Shown here in pieces: positions 40,614 to 49,661 of a stretch of DNA of 64,000 bases. The position numbers and the translations under genes were made by a program. The stretch is from NCBI RefSeq assembly GCF_030512175.1, contig NZ_JAULBL010000002.1:1858149-1922148 (forward strand), written 5' to 3'. The notes under the pieces are model-generated. The model did no database searches. It was not told the DNA's origin and was given only the letters and a program-made list of their open reading frames with translations. The stretch's first letter is position 1. Each line of letters starts with the position of its first letter. Source of the DNA: Paeniglutamicibacter sulfureus. GTDB lineage: Bacteria; Actinomycetota; Actinomycetes; Actinomycetales; Micrococcaceae.

Positions 40614-42524
40614 ATGTCAGATACCACCATCATCGCTCGTGAAGACCTGCGCAACGTAGCCATCGTTGCGCACGTTGACCACGGCAAGACCACCTTGGTC
40701 AACGCAATGCTCCAGCAGACCGGTGCATTCGACAGCCACGGTGAAACCGAAGACCGCGTGATGGACTCTGGCGAGCTGGAACGCGAAAAGGGCATCACCA
40801 TCCTGGCCAAGAACACCACCGTGTTCTACGACGGTCCGGCCGCCAACGGCCACAAGATGACCATGAACATCATCGACACCCCCGGCCACGCCGACTTCGG
40901 TGGCGAGGTCGAGCGCGGCCTGTCGATGGTTGACGGCGTCGTCCTTTTGGTCGATGCTTCCGAGGGTCCGCTGCCGCAGACCCGCTTCGTGCTGCGTAAG
41001 GCACTCGTTGCCAACCTGCCCGTCATCATCGTGGTCAACAAGACCGACCGTCCCGATGCACGCATCGACGGCGTCGTCTCCGATTCCATGGACCTGCTCC
41101 TGGGCCTGGCCTCCGACCTGGCAGACGAAGCTCCGGACCTGGACCTGGACAAGATCCTCAACGTCCCGGTCGTCTTCGCCTCGGGCAAGGCCGGTTTCGC
41201 CTCGGTGAACCAGCCCGCCGACGGCACCATGCCGGACAACGAGGACCTCGAGCCGCTGTTCGAGACCATCATCAAGCACGTTCCGGCCCCGACCTACACC
41301 GAGGGCGAAGTCCTTCAGGCACACGTCACCAACCTTGACGCCTCCCCGTTCCTGGGTCGCCTGGCGCTGATGCGCATCTTCAACGGCACCCTGCGCAAGG
41401 GCCAGCAGGTTGCCTGGGCCCGCCAGGACGGCGAGCTCAAGACCGTGAAGATCACCGAACTGCTGGCCACCAAGGGCCTGACCCGCGTCCCGGCGGAGTC
41501 CGCTGGACCGGGCGAGATCGTCGCAGTTGCCGGCATCGAAGACATCATGATCGGCGAGACCCTCACCGACATCGAAAACCCGAAGCCGCTGCCGCTGATC
41601 ACCGTGGACCCGCCGGCAATCTCGATGACCATCGGTATCAACACCTCGCCGCTGGCCGGCAAGGTCAAGGGTGCCAAGGTCACCGCGCGCCAGGTCAAGG
41701 ACCGTCTTGACAAGGAACTGATCGGCAACGTTTCGCTGAACATCCTTCCGACCGAGCGCCCGGATGCCTGGGAAGTCCAGGGTCGTGGCGAATTGGCACT
41801 GGCCATTCTCGTTGAGCAGATGCGTCGTGAAGGCTTCGAGCTGACCGTCGGCAAGCCGCAGGTTGTTACCAAGATGATCGACGGCAAGCTGCACGAGCCG
41901 ATGGAGCACATGACCATCGACGTACCCGAGGAATACCTCGGCGCCGTGACCCAGCTGATGGCAGCCCGCAAGGGCCGCATGACCAACATGGCCAACCACG
42001 GTACCGGCTGGTGCCGCATGGAGTTCATGGTTCCGGCACGTGGCCTGATTGGCTTCCGCACCCGCTTCCTCACCGACACCCGCGGTGCAGGCATTGCCGC
42101 TTCGTTGGCCGAGGGCTACGAGCCGTGGGCCGGTCCGATCGAATACCGCATCAACGGTTCGATCGTGGCTGACCGTTCCGGCGTCGTCACCCCGTTCGCG
42201 ATGATCAAGCTGCAGGAACGCATGTCCTTCTTCGTGCAGCCGACCTCCGAGGTCTACGAGGGCATGATCGTTGGCGAGAACTCACGCGCCGATGACATGG
42301 ACGTGAACATCACCAAGGAAAAGCAGCTCACCAACATGCGTGCAGCTTCCTCGGATACCTTCGAGAACATGACCCCGCCGCGCAACCTGACTCTGGAAGA
42401 GTCCCTCGAATTCGCCCGTGAGGACGAATGCGTTGAGGTTACCCCGGATGCGATCCGTATCCGCAAGCTCATCCTGAACGCCGGCGACCGCGCGAAGTCT
42501 AACCGTGCCCGGGCAAAGTCCTAA
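40614..42524 (+). CDS. typA: Translational GTPase TypA/BipA
   Basis: A 636-residue ribosome-binding GTPase related to EF-G, involved in ribosome assembly and stress growth. ATG 40614 follows AGAAGTGAG. The G domain has G1 AHVDHGKTT (19-27), G2/G3 GITILAKNT and DTPGHADFGGEVER, and G4 NKTDRPDAR. Domain II, the EF-G-like domains III and V and the TypA-specific C-terminal domain (RGLIGFRTRFLTDTRG, LTLEESLEFAREDECVEVTP) are complete. Its last 20 bases overlap the start of a small membrane protein gene. Confidence 0.98.
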   Translation: MSDTTIIAREDLRNVAIVAHVDHGKTTLVNAMLQQTGAFDSHGETEDRVMDSGELEREKGITILAKNTTVFYDGPAANGHKMTMNIIDTPGHADFGGEVERGLSMVDGVVLLVDASEGPLPQTRFVLRKALVANLPVIIVVNKTDRPDARIDGVVSDSMDLLLGLASDLADEAPDLDLDKILNVPVVFASGKAGFASVNQPADGTMPDNEDLEPLFETIIKHVPAPTYTEGEVLQAHVTNLDASPFLGRLALMRIFNGTLRKGQQVAWARQDGELKTVKITELLATKGLTRVPAESAGPGEIVAVAGIEDIMIGETLTDIENPKPLPLITVDPPAISMTIGINTSPLAGKVKGAKVTARQVKDRLDKELIGNVSLNILPTERPDAWEVQGRGELALAILVEQMRREGFELTVGKPQVVTKMIDGKLHEPMEHMTIDVPEEYLGAVTQLMAARKGRMTNMANHGTGWCRMEFMVPARGLIGFRTRFLTDTRGAGIAASLAEGYEPWAGPIEYRINGSIVADRSGVVTPFAMIKLQERMSFFVQPTSEVYEGMIVGENSRADDMDVNITKEKQLTNMRAASSDTFENMTPPRNLTLEESLEFAREDECVEVTPDAIRIRKLILNAGDRAKSNRARAKS

Positions 42525-42945
42525 CAAGGCACCAGGGCTAACCGCCTCCACCTTGGGCAGCGTCCTGGCCGCTTTGGCGGCCGGGGCGCTTGCCGCCGTG
42601 GTGGGAACCATCCTTCATGCCTCGTTGGGCTATGCGGGAGACGTGCCGATTCCCTGGGGCGCCGCATTGGCCCTGCTGCTGACGGGCGCCCTGGTCTACT
42701 GGGTGGGCCTGCTGCGCGGCAAGCTGTGGGTCAGTGCGCTGGCCGGGCTGGCGACCTACGTGTTCGTGGCATTGATCTCGACCGACACGAACAACCAGAT
42801 GATCGTCTCGACCCAGTTCTTCAAGATGCTTCCGGGCCCGGCATTGGCCGGCGGCATGTGGGTGTACGGCATCATCGTCCCGGTCATCGTGGCGATCCTG
42901 CTGGTCTCCCGGCAATTGCGCGCCGCAACACGTACCCGCGGCTGA
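42505..42945 (+). CDS. Small four-helix membrane protein
   Basis: A 146-residue hydrophobic protein with four predicted transmembrane helices at about 16-40, 50-68, 74-92 and 112-136. It is not assigned to a family. The GTG at 42505 lies inside the typA coding sequence in another frame, giving a 20-bp overlap that would couple translation; no alternative start has a ribosome binding site. The position after typA suggests co-expression, but no functional link is known. The gene ends before a long bidirectional terminator. Confidence 0.7.
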   Translation: MPGQSPNKAPGLTASTLGSVLAALAAGALAAVVGTILHASLGYAGDVPIPWGAALALLLTGALVYWVGLLRGKLWVSALAGLATYVFVALISTDTNNQMIVSTQFFKMLPGPALAGGMWVYGIIVPVIVAILLVSRQLRAATRTRG

Positions 42946-42998
42946 TCCCGGGTGCTGGCCGATAAGGCCGTCACCCAACGCAACACCAAGCCATATAT

Positions 42999-43036
42999 GA
43001 CAGGACCCCGCAGAGCACGCTCTGCGGGGTCCTGTC
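42999..43036. terminator. Bidirectional terminator, typA unit / HTH gene
   Basis: A perfect 17-bp inverted repeat (42999-43015 with 43020-43036) and 4-nt loop between convergent genes. Confidence 0.9.
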
Positions 43037-43053
43037 ATTGGTTGGCGCGGGGG

Positions 43054-43569
43054 TTAGGCCGCGCCGGTGGTCTTCTTGGCGGACTTCACATCCAGGTGGT
43101 GTGCCAGGAACAACGAGGTGGCCACACCGTCGGTATCCGAGTCGCGCATGGCGTAGTCCTCGATCACTGCATGGATGCGTGACATCATTTCCTTCTGGGT
43201 GCTTTCGCTGAGCTTCAGGCCCACGCGCAGGACCTGGATTTCCTGCGGAGCCAGTCCGTCGATTTCCTGCAGGAACGTGTCGACGAGCAGCGGAGCGGCA
43301 TCCGGCAGCTTGGTGCCCCACGACAGCTTGGTGCTTCGGTACGGCACTTCCTTGGCGCCGCGGTTGCCGCGGCGCGTCTCCTCGGCGGCGAGGAATCCGT
43401 TGGAGAGCAGCGTGCGCACATGGTGCAGCGACGTCGCCGGATTGATGTCCAGCATGTCGGCTATTTCCTTGTTGGTGCGCGATTCGTGCAAGCAAAGTCG
43501 CAGGATGCGAAGGCGGAGCGGGGAGCTCAACGCCCTGGCACGGGCCTGTACTTCTTCATCTGTGGCCAT
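43054..43569 (-). CDS. ArsR-like winged-helix transcriptional regulator
   Basis: A 171-residue regulator. The wHTH lies at about 8-75: ARALSSPLRLRILRLCLHES, then the HTH RTNKEIADMLDINPATSLHHVRTLL and a wing region rich in Arg/Gly. The C-terminal half is helical (EIQVLRVGLKLSESTQKEM) with no metal-binding cysteines, so it is not a classic metal sensor. Proteins of this layout are widespread in Micrococcales and have no assigned ligand. A TATGCT box sits 6 nt before the ATG. Confidence 0.88.
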   Translation of the reverse strand: MATDEEVQARARALSSPLRLRILRLCLHESRTNKEIADMLDINPATSLHHVRTLLSNGFLAAEETRRGNRGAKEVPYRSTKLSWGTKLPDAAPLLVDTFLQEIDGLAPQEIQVLRVGLKLSESTQKEMMSRIHAVIEDYAMRDSDTDGVATSLFLAHHLDVKSAKKTTGAA

Positions 43570-43575
43570 GGTTTA

Positions 43576-43581
43576 AGCATA
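43576..43581 (-). promoter_or_regulatory. -10 element of the HTH gene (leaderless type)
   Basis: TATGCT on the minus strand, 6 nt before ATG 43569. Confidence 0.55.
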
Positions 43582-43645
43582 CGGGAAATCACGCCACTGA
43601 TTGAATGTTTCAAATCGCTCGGCGTGTGTGTTTCGGGGGGCGCTG

Positions 43646-43888
43646 TCAACGGCGCTGCCGCCGGTCAGGCGGGGGAGGAACCGTCTTGGCGTGGGTGATC
43701 CGGGCGCGTTCGATGGACACCGGACCGCCGCGGGTCTCGAGGACCACATGGGTCTCGGTCACCGACTGCACGTTTCCCAGGGCATCGGACAGCCGCTCGC
43801 CGGCGCTTCCCTGCTCGTCGGGTGCCAGGCGATAGCGAATGACCACGCGGGTGCCCGAGGGAATCGTGGCGAAGAGATCCGGATCCAT
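43646..43888 (-). CDS. Small SH3-like beta protein
   Basis: An 80-residue protein that reads as one small beta-barrel: GTRVVIRYRLAPD, LSDALGNVQSVTETHVVLETRGG and VSIERARITHAKTVPPPP. It strongly resembles the N-terminal SH3-like domain found before the GNAT domain of Rv0428c-type acetyltransferases, but no acetyltransferase part follows; the frame stops after KTVPPPPDRRQRR. It could be a natural stand-alone form or a remnant. A TAGACT box is 6 nt before the ATG, so it is probably expressed. Confidence 0.75.
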   Translation of the reverse strand: MDPDLFATIPSGTRVVIRYRLAPDEQGSAGERLSDALGNVQSVTETHVVLETRGGPVSIERARITHAKTVPPPPDRRQRR

Positions 43889-43894
43889 GTCTTG

Positions 43895-43900
43895 AGTCTA
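43895..43900 (-). promoter_or_regulatory. -10 element of the SH3-like gene (leaderless type)
   Basis: TAGACT on the minus strand, 6 nt before ATG 43888. Confidence 0.55.
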
Positions 43901-44084
43901 GGCCGGGGCGTAACATGACACCGTGAGTCAGGGATGGATGTGTGCGAGGCCACATTCATGGCGGGGGTGCCGTTCGACCGGGCAAAGCGGCCCCAACGGG
44001 ACTAAGCTATTGGAGAGCATGCATAGCCGCGTGCCGCATGACCAGACAGTTCATGATCCGTTGTAAAGGAAGGCCCCGGGTACC

Positions 44085-44408
44085 GTGACCTACATCATCG
44101 CCCAGCCGTGCGTCGACGTCAAAGACAAGGCGTGCATCGAGGAATGCCCCGTGGATTGCATCTACGAAGGCGAACGCTCGCTGTACATCCACCCCGATGA
44201 ATGCGTTGACTGCGGCGCCTGCGAACCGGTATGCCCGGTGGAGGCCATTTACTACGAGGACGATGTCCCCGACCAGTGGGCCGAGTACTACAAGGCCAAC
44301 GTGGAGTTCTTCGACGAGGTCGGTTCCCCGGGCGGCGCGGCCAAGCTGGGCAACATGGGCATCGACCACCCCATCATTTCCGTCCTTCCGCCCCAGGCCC
44401 AGGACTGA
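44085..44408 (+). CDS. fdxA: 7Fe ferredoxin
   Basis: A 107-residue FdxA-type ferredoxin with one [3Fe-4S] and one [4Fe-4S] cluster, a low-potential electron carrier. Cysteines lie at 9, 17, 21, 25, 40, 43, 46 and 50. The second set ([12 protein letters not shown]) is a regular CxxCxxCxxxCP; the first (C-x7-C-x3-CP) is the 7Fe pattern. The C-terminal extension [19 protein letters not shown] is characteristic of actinobacterial FdxA. The GTG start follows AAGGAAGG. It is followed after 11 bp by dapC, the usual fdxA-dapC pair. Confidence 0.96.
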   Translation: MTYIIAQPCVDVKDKACIEECPVDCIYEGERSLYIHPDECVDCGACEPVCPVEAIYYEDDVPDQWAEYYKANVEFFDEVGSPGGAAKLGNMGIDHPIISVLPPQAQD

Positions 44409-44419
44409 ACGCCACCACC

Positions 44420-45529
44420 ATGCTGACGCTCCCTGACTACCCGTGGAACGCCCTTGCCCCCTACGCGGCCCGCGCCGCCGAGCACGAGGGCGGTGCCGTG
44501 AACCTTTCCATCGGCACCCCCGTGGACCCCACACCCGAAATCATCATCCGGGCGCTGCGCGAGAGCGCGAACGCCCCGGGATACCCCACCACCCACGGCA
44601 CGCCGGAGCTGCGCGAGGCCATCGTGAATTGGTTCGGGCGCCGACGCGACGTGCGTGGCCTAGCCACGGACGACGTCATGCCCACCGTCGGCTCCAAGGA
44701 ACTGGTGGCCTGGCTGCCGCTGCTCCTGGGCCTGGGGGCGGGCGACCTGGTGGTCCGCCCGCTGGTTGCCTACCCGACGTACGACATCGGTGCGCAATTG
44801 GCCGGCGCCGACTCCATCGCGGCCGATTCGCTGGCCGGGCTTTCGGAGGACGACCGTGCGCGCGTGAAGCTCGTGTGGGTCAATTCCCCGGGCAACCCCA
44901 CCGGCATCGTCCGCGGCGCTGCCGAACTCAAGGCGCTGGTGGATGACGCCCGCTCGCTGGGCGCTGTCGTGGCCTCGGACGAATGTTACGCCGAACTTGG
45001 CTGGGGCGAGCACGAGGACGGGGTGCCAAGCATCCTCCACGACTCGGTCTCCGGTGGCGACATGAGCGACCTGCTGTGCGTCTACTCGCTGTCCAAGCAG
45101 TCGAACCTCGCCGGATACCGTGCTGCCTTCGTGGCCGGGGCACCAAACCTGATGCCCGCACTGGTCAACAACCGCAAGCACGCGGGGATGATCGTGCCGG
45201 CCCCGGTCCAGGCTGCCATGGTCGCCGCCCTGAACGACGACGAGCACGTCAAGGTGCAAAAAGATCTGTACCGTGCACGCCGTGACCTCCTGGTTCCGGC
45301 CCTCGGCGCCTTCGGCTTGCGCATCGTGGACTCGGTAGGCGGGCTCTATCTGTGGTGCACCGCGGACGAGGACTGCTGGACCACCTTGGGACGGCTCGCG
45401 GACCAGGGCATCGTGGCAGGACCCGGCGCGTTCTACGGGACGGCCGGGGAGAAATTTGTCAGGATCGCGCTCACCGCCAGCGACGAACGGATCCACAGCG
45501 CCGTTGAACGGCTTAATGCGGCAGCCTGA
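44420..45529 (+). CDS. dapC: Succinyldiaminopimelate aminotransferase
   Basis: Makes N-succinyl-LL-2,6-diaminopimelate from the 6-keto precursor in lysine and cell-wall DAP synthesis. The 369-residue protein belongs to the actinobacterial DapC group: LPDYPWNALAPYAARAAEHEGG at the N-terminus, SIGTPVDPTP, the NSPGNPTG substrate motif, ASDECYAELGW, and the PLP lysine Lys226 in YSLSKQSNLAGYR. ATG 44420 lies 11 bp after fdxA, so the pair is an operon. dapD and dapE in this window supply the step before and the step after. Confidence 0.96.
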   Translation: MLTLPDYPWNALAPYAARAAEHEGGAVNLSIGTPVDPTPEIIIRALRESANAPGYPTTHGTPELREAIVNWFGRRRDVRGLATDDVMPTVGSKELVAWLPLLLGLGAGDLVVRPLVAYPTYDIGAQLAGADSIAADSLAGLSEDDRARVKLVWVNSPGNPTGIVRGAAELKALVDDARSLGAVVASDECYAELGWGEHEDGVPSILHDSVSGGDMSDLLCVYSLSKQSNLAGYRAAFVAGAPNLMPALVNNRKHAGMIVPAPVQAAMVAALNDDEHVKVQKDLYRARRDLLVPALGAFGLRIVDSVGGLYLWCTADEDCWTTLGRLADQGIVAGPGAFYGTAGEKFVRIALTASDERIHSAVERLNAAA

Positions 45530-45632
45530 ACGGCAAACGTGACCAACCAATTAGTGTCAAGAGCCTACTAAACGGTAGCGTGACAGTGATTACTGACCAT
45601 CGGATTCATCTGCATTCCGGTTAGGAGAGACA

Positions 45633-46916
45633 ATGACGGAAAACAATTCTGCTCAGCTCAGCTTCGGCGGCAACAGCATCGAACTCCCTGTTGTGCCCGC
45701 GGTAGAAGGCAACAATGGCTTTAACATCGCCCCCCTGTTGAAGGCGACAGGCGGCGTGACGTACGACCCGGGCTTCATGAACACTGCGGCAACCAAGTCC
45801 GCGATCACCTTCATCGATGGCGATGCGGGGATCCTGCGCTACCGCGGTTACCCGATCGAACAGCTGGCCGAGAAGTCCAGCTTCCTGGAGACCAGCTACC
45901 TGCTGATCTACGGCAACCTGCCCTCGGCCACCGAGCTGGAGGAATTCGACCAGAAGATCCGCCGGCACACGCTGCTTCATGAAGAGCTCAAGGGCTTCTT
46001 CGGCGGCTTCCCGCGCGACGCGCACCCGATGCCGGTGCTCTCCTCGGCCGTTTCCGCCCTCTCCACCTGGTACCAGGATTCGTTGGATCCGTTCAACGAG
46101 GAACAAGTCGAGCTCTCGACCATCCGCCTGCTGGCCAAGATGCCGGTGCTTGCCGCCTACGCGCACAAGAAGTCCATCGGGCAGGCACTGCTCTACCCGG
46201 ACAACTCGATGAACCTGGTCGAGAACTTCATGCGCTTGAGCTTCGGCCTCGCCGCCGAGCCGTATGACTTGGATCCGGTCATGGTCAAGGCCCTTGACCA
46301 GCTGCTGGTCCTGCACGCGGATCACGAGCAGAACTGCTCCACCTCCACGGTGCGCCTGGTCGGTTCCTCGAATGCGAACATGTTCGCATCGGTCTCCGCC
46401 GGAATCAACGCACTCTTCGGCCCCGCCCACGGCGGCGCCAACGAGGCAGTGCTGAAGATGCTGCGCCAGATCCAGTCCGAGGGCCTGAAGCCCGCCGACT
46501 TCATGGAGAAGGTCAAGAACAAGGAAGACGGCGTCCGCCTCATGGGCTTCGGACACCGCGTCTACAAGAACTACGATCCGCGCGCCAAGATCATCAAGAA
46601 CACGGCCCACGAGATCCTCGGGAAGCTCGGCGGCAACGACGAGCTGCTGGACATCGCGATGTCCCTCGAAGAGCGCGCGCTCAACGACGACTACTTCATC
46701 TCGCGCAAGCTCTACCCGAACGTCGACTTCTACACCGGCCTGATCTACAAGGCCATGGGCTTCCCGGAGAAGATGTTCACCGTGCTGTTCGCCATCGGAC
46801 GTCTGCCGGGCTGGATCGCGCAGTGGCGTGAAATGATCCAGGATCCGGAAATGAAGATCGGGCGCCCGCGCCAGCTCTACATCGGCGAGTCGGAGCGCAC
46901 CTACCCGAACCGCTAA
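45633..46916 (+). CDS. gltA: Citrate synthase (type II)
   Basis: Condenses oxaloacetate and acetyl-CoA at entry to the TCA cycle. The 427-residue protein is a hexameric-type GltA with the catalytic His in LHADHEQNCSTSTVR, the second His in FGPAHGGANEAVL, and the Asp in GFGHRVYKNYDPRAKI followed later by SRKLYPNVDFYTG. The ATG follows a good TTAGGAGAGAC site, and a possible -10 TAGCGT lies at 45576. A long stepped terminator follows. Ends and length match Actinobacteria. Confidence 0.98.
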   Translation: MTENNSAQLSFGGNSIELPVVPAVEGNNGFNIAPLLKATGGVTYDPGFMNTAATKSAITFIDGDAGILRYRGYPIEQLAEKSSFLETSYLLIYGNLPSATELEEFDQKIRRHTLLHEELKGFFGGFPRDAHPMPVLSSAVSALSTWYQDSLDPFNEEQVELSTIRLLAKMPVLAAYAHKKSIGQALLYPDNSMNLVENFMRLSFGLAAEPYDLDPVMVKALDQLLVLHADHEQNCSTSTVRLVGSSNANMFASVSAGINALFGPAHGGANEAVLKMLRQIQSEGLKPADFMEKVKNKEDGVRLMGFGHRVYKNYDPRAKIIKNTAHEILGKLGGNDELLDIAMSLEERALNDDYFISRKLYPNVDFYTGLIYKAMGFPEKMFTVLFAIGRLPGWIAQWREMIQDPEMKIGRPRQLYIGESERTYPNR

Positions 46917-46979
46917 GTCGGTCCGGAGCCGCAGCGGGGAAGGGATCCCGCCGCGCGAACCGCGGCAATGCAAGCCCAG

Positions 46980-47033
46980 GGGGGCCGGCATCGTTGAAGG
47001 AGATGTATCCTTCAGCGGTGCCGGCCCCCTTTG
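46980..47033 (+). terminator. gltA terminator
   Basis: Two stacked stems: GGGGGCCGGCA/TGCCGGCCCCC enclosing a 10-bp stem around GAAGGA/TCCTTC with a 6-nt loop, then TTT. Confidence 0.88.
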
Positions 47034-47141
47034 CCGTGAACGGCCGCCTGCACGCTGATCCCCGGGCTTGCGGGGCTTTTGTGCCATTTCGGGCTTATCC
47101 TAGATTTAGGCAGGGGATTTAACGGAAACGGGTGTGCACAT

Positions 47142-47741
47142 ATGGTGCTGGAGTCTGGTTCGGGTTGGAAGGTTTCGGCCGATATCGACAAGGAGATGTT
47201 GCTGGCGCTATATTTCCGGGATTTGGCGGCCATCGAGCCGATGGGGGCAATGTCCCTCGCGCCGCTGAGTCCCAGGGTCAAGCCGGCTGCCGCGCGGGAA
47301 CTGTCAGAGAATGCCGCCGGAGAACTGCGCCAGGAATGGCAAAGCTGGTGGGAGCAGATCCTGGCCAACGGCCAACCGACCATCGACATCCACGCGGAAC
47401 CCGACTTTCCGGGCTTCTCCGATTCACCGAGCCTGCAACACCTCTTGCGTGCCCACTACGGCAACGCCTACACCTGGACGCAGAACAGGGTGGGGGAGTA
47501 CCAGGATTACTGCGTCGACAACACCAAGGAGCGGCTCCAGCTCTTGGCGCATCTCTTCGCCGAACGGGAGCTGGAGGGCAAGAACCTCGATGACCTGCAT
47601 CTGAAGCTGGTCGAGCTGCCGCTGGCCGAGCGTCGCGCCTGGTTCGTTGAACCGGACACCGTGATCCTGAGCCAGGAACTGATGCGGGATGCGACGCTTT
47701 TCCGCAGCTACCTGCAGCCCATCATCGACCTGATGACCTAG
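47142..47741 (+). CDS. Conserved hypothetical protein
   Basis: A 199-residue soluble protein, not recognised as a named family. ATG 47142 is preferred because the upstream in-frame stretch overlaps promoter-like AT-rich sequence. It is acidic and helical with many aromatic residues (GELRQEWQSWWEQIL, HYGNAYTWTQNRVGEYQDYC, SQELMRDATLFRSYLQPIIDLM). No signal peptide, membrane segment or metal motif is visible. It lies between gltA and a convergent gene 16 bp away. Its even composition and codon use support real coding. Confidence 0.75.
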   Translation: MVLESGSGWKVSADIDKEMLLALYFRDLAAIEPMGAMSLAPLSPRVKPAAARELSENAAGELRQEWQSWWEQILANGQPTIDIHAEPDFPGFSDSPSLQHLLRAHYGNAYTWTQNRVGEYQDYCVDNTKERLQLLAHLFAERELEGKNLDDLHLKLVELPLAERRAWFVEPDTVILSQELMRDATLFRSYLQPIIDLMT

Positions 47742-47757
47742 GCGCAGGGTTTCGGCG

Positions 47758-48675
47758 CTATTTCGCGGAACCTGCCAGGGAGATGATGACGTAGCCGTCC
47801 GTGGTCGCCGCCGGCACCCAGCGGCCCTCGGAGCGGTTCCACACCAGGCCCGCGTAGGAGACCGACTCGGTTTGGTGCTTCTGCGCGTTGGCCACGGCCC
47901 ACTGGGCGATGGCCCAGCCCTGGTCGCCGCGTACGGCGATGCGCACGCGGTTTCCGGCCAGGTCGTCGATCTTCTGGCCCGTGGCCGCCAACAGGTCGGC
48001 CGCCACCGTCGTGGCCGAGCCGGCACCATCCGTCGGGCGCAGCGTGCAATTGAGCGTCGAGGGGGAGGCCCCGGTGAGCGCCGAGGCAAAGGCGCTGGCC
48101 TCTTCCTCATGCTTGGCGTAGGCCTGCGGGTAGGCGGAGCGCTGGACCTTCTGCGCCGCGTCGGTCAGGGCCATCGACTCGTAGTCAAAGGTCTCCAGCT
48201 CCTGGAAGAAGCGGTTGGCGGCATAGACCGGATCCTGGACCTGCTCCTCGGTGCCCCAGCCCATGGACGGGCGCTGCTGGAACAGGCCGCGCGAATCCGG
48301 GCCGGCGTTGTCGCCGTAGTCGATGTTGGTGAGCTTGGATTCCTGCATCGAGGTGGCGATCCCGATGGTGGCTGCACGCGTGGGCATCTTCCGCTTGGTG
48401 GCCGCAGCGGCGATCACCGCGGCGTTCGACGCCTGCTCCGGTGTCAGGGTGTGCAGCGTCGAACCCACCAGGGCGGTGCATTTCTGGCGTACCACCGTGG
48501 CATCGATCCCGATGAAGTTCACCGCGGCGTAGAGCCCACCGCCGATGAGTCCCATGGCAAGCACCAGGGCCAAAAAGGTGCGGCCCCAGCGTCGGGGCCC
48601 GCGGTGCCGACCATGATGCCGGTCGGCATGCCGCGAGCCCAACGAGAGCACGCGTTGGTGTGCGTCAGTTGGCAT
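47758..48675 (-). CDS. Membrane-anchored transglycosylase-like secreted protein
   Basis: A 305-residue protein with a His/Arg-rich cytoplasmic N-terminus (residues 8-32), one transmembrane helix (about 33-55) and an extracytoplasmic domain. The core IGIATSMQESKLTNIDYGDNAGPDSRGLFQ-type segment has the catalytic-Glu context (MQESKL), and QQRPSMGWGTEEQVQDPVY is the motif of actinobacterial lysozyme-like cell-wall proteins. It probably acts on, or binds, peptidoglycan. Some databases may label homologues as heavy-metal transporters because of the His-rich start; I see no transporter features. Its start overlaps the dapD stop by 11 bp, so it is co-transcribed with dapD. Confidence 0.75.
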   Translation of the reverse strand: MPTDAHQRVLSLGSRHADRHHGRHRGPRRWGRTFLALVLAMGLIGGGLYAAVNFIGIDATVVRQKCTALVGSTLHTLTPEQASNAAVIAAAATKRKMPTRAATIGIATSMQESKLTNIDYGDNAGPDSRGLFQQRPSMGWGTEEQVQDPVYAANRFFQELETFDYESMALTDAAQKVQRSAYPQAYAKHEEEASAFASALTGASPSTLNCTLRPTDGAGSATTVAADLLAATGQKIDDLAGNRVRIAVRGDQGWAIAQWAVANAQKHQTESVSYAGLVWNRSEGRWVPAATTDGYVIISLAGSAK

Positions 48676-49627
48676 GCAGGACGCTGTTCAATTCCACATG
48701 TTGGCCGGCCCGCGGCAGCGCCTCCACGGCACCGGTGAGCGAGTTGCGGCGGAAGAGCAGGTTCGGAACTCCGGAAAGTTCAACGGCCTTGACAACGGTG
48801 TTCCCGAGCTGGACGCGGGTTCCGGCGGTGACGTAGAGGCCGGCTTCGACGACCGAGTCGTCCCCGATGGAAATGCCGACACCGGAGTTTGCGCCAAGCA
48901 GCACGCGTTCGCCGATGACGATCCGTTCCTTGCCTCCGCCCGAGAGGGTCCCCATGATGGAGGCACCGCCGCCAACATCCGAACCGTTGCCCACCACGAC
49001 CGAGGCGGAGATCCTGCCCTCGACCATCGAGGCGCCCAGGGTGCCGGCATTGAAGTTCACGAAGCCCTCGTGCATGACGGTGGTGCCCGATGCCAGGTGC
49101 GCACCCAGGCGGACGCGGCCGCCGTCGGCAACGCGGACCCCTGCGGGAACGACGTAATCGAGCATCCGGGGGAACTTGTCGACCCCGTAGACGGTCAGGG
49201 CACCGCGCGGGCGCAGGCGCAGGCGTGTGCGTTCGAAGTCTGCTACTGCGCAGGGTCCGAAGTTCGTCCACACGACGTTTTGCAGCAGGCCGAAGGCCCC
49301 GTCGAGGTTGACGTTGTTGGGGGTCACCAGTCGGTGGGAGAGCAGGTGCAGGCGCAGCCAGACATCCGCGGTGTCAGCGGGGGCAACGTCGAGGTTGATT
49401 TCAAGGGCGATCACGGCCTGCGTGGTGCCACGCCCGTCATCGTCCCGGGCGGCGGCAGCCAGGTCCCCGGAAATCTGCGCGGCGTCTTCCAGGACACCGA
49501 CGACGGGATTCGGGAACCACGCGTCCAGCACCGAGCCGTCGGCGGCATAGGTGGCCAGGCCGTGGGCCGAGGCGATCCTGAGGTCGTGTGTGGAGGCGTG
49601 CGTGGATGGGGTGTCTACCGGAGTCAT
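48665..49627 (-). CDS. dapD: Tetrahydrodipicolinate N-succinyltransferase
   Basis: Transfers succinyl from succinyl-CoA to tetrahydrodipicolinate in lysine/DAP synthesis. The 320-residue trimeric left-handed beta-helix protein has the actinobacterial DapD form: an N-terminal domain (HGLATYAADGSVLDAWFPNP), then hexapeptide-repeat coils from about 185 (VRLGAHLASGTTVMHEGFVN, GRISASVVVGNGSDVGGGAS), ending in FRRNSLTGAVEALPR. It starts at ATG 49627, 6 nt after a TAGGAT box, back to back with dapE. Confidence 0.96.
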   Translation of the reverse strand: MTPVDTPSTHASTHDLRIASAHGLATYAADGSVLDAWFPNPVVGVLEDAAQISGDLAAAARDDDGRGTTQAVIALEINLDVAPADTADVWLRLHLLSHRLVTPNNVNLDGAFGLLQNVVWTNFGPCAVADFERTRLRLRPRGALTVYGVDKFPRMLDYVVPAGVRVADGGRVRLGAHLASGTTVMHEGFVNFNAGTLGASMVEGRISASVVVGNGSDVGGGASIMGTLSGGGKERIVIGERVLLGANSGVGISIGDDSVVEAGLYVTAGTRVQLGNTVVKAVELSGVPNLLFRRNSLTGAVEALPRAGQHVELNSVLHAN

Positions 49628-49633
49628 GAAGCA

Positions 49634-49639
49634 ATCCTA
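49634..49639 (-). promoter_or_regulatory. -10 element of dapD (leaderless type)
   Basis: TAGGAT on the minus strand, 6 nt before ATG 49627, inside the 40-bp dapD-dapE gap. Confidence 0.6.
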
Positions 49640-49655
49640 GCGCGGCCCCGGGTAC

Positions 49656-49661
49656 TAATCT
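49656..49661 (+). promoter_or_regulatory. -10 element of dapE (leaderless type)
   Basis: TAATCT, 6 nt before GTG 49668. It is separated from the dapD -10 by 16 bp. Confidence 0.6.

Noticed and set aside
44231-44419. Longer N-terminus for dapC reaching back through fdxA
   Set aside because: It would overlap fdxA out of frame with Gly/Arg-rich sequence; ATG 44420 matches the DapC N-terminus.
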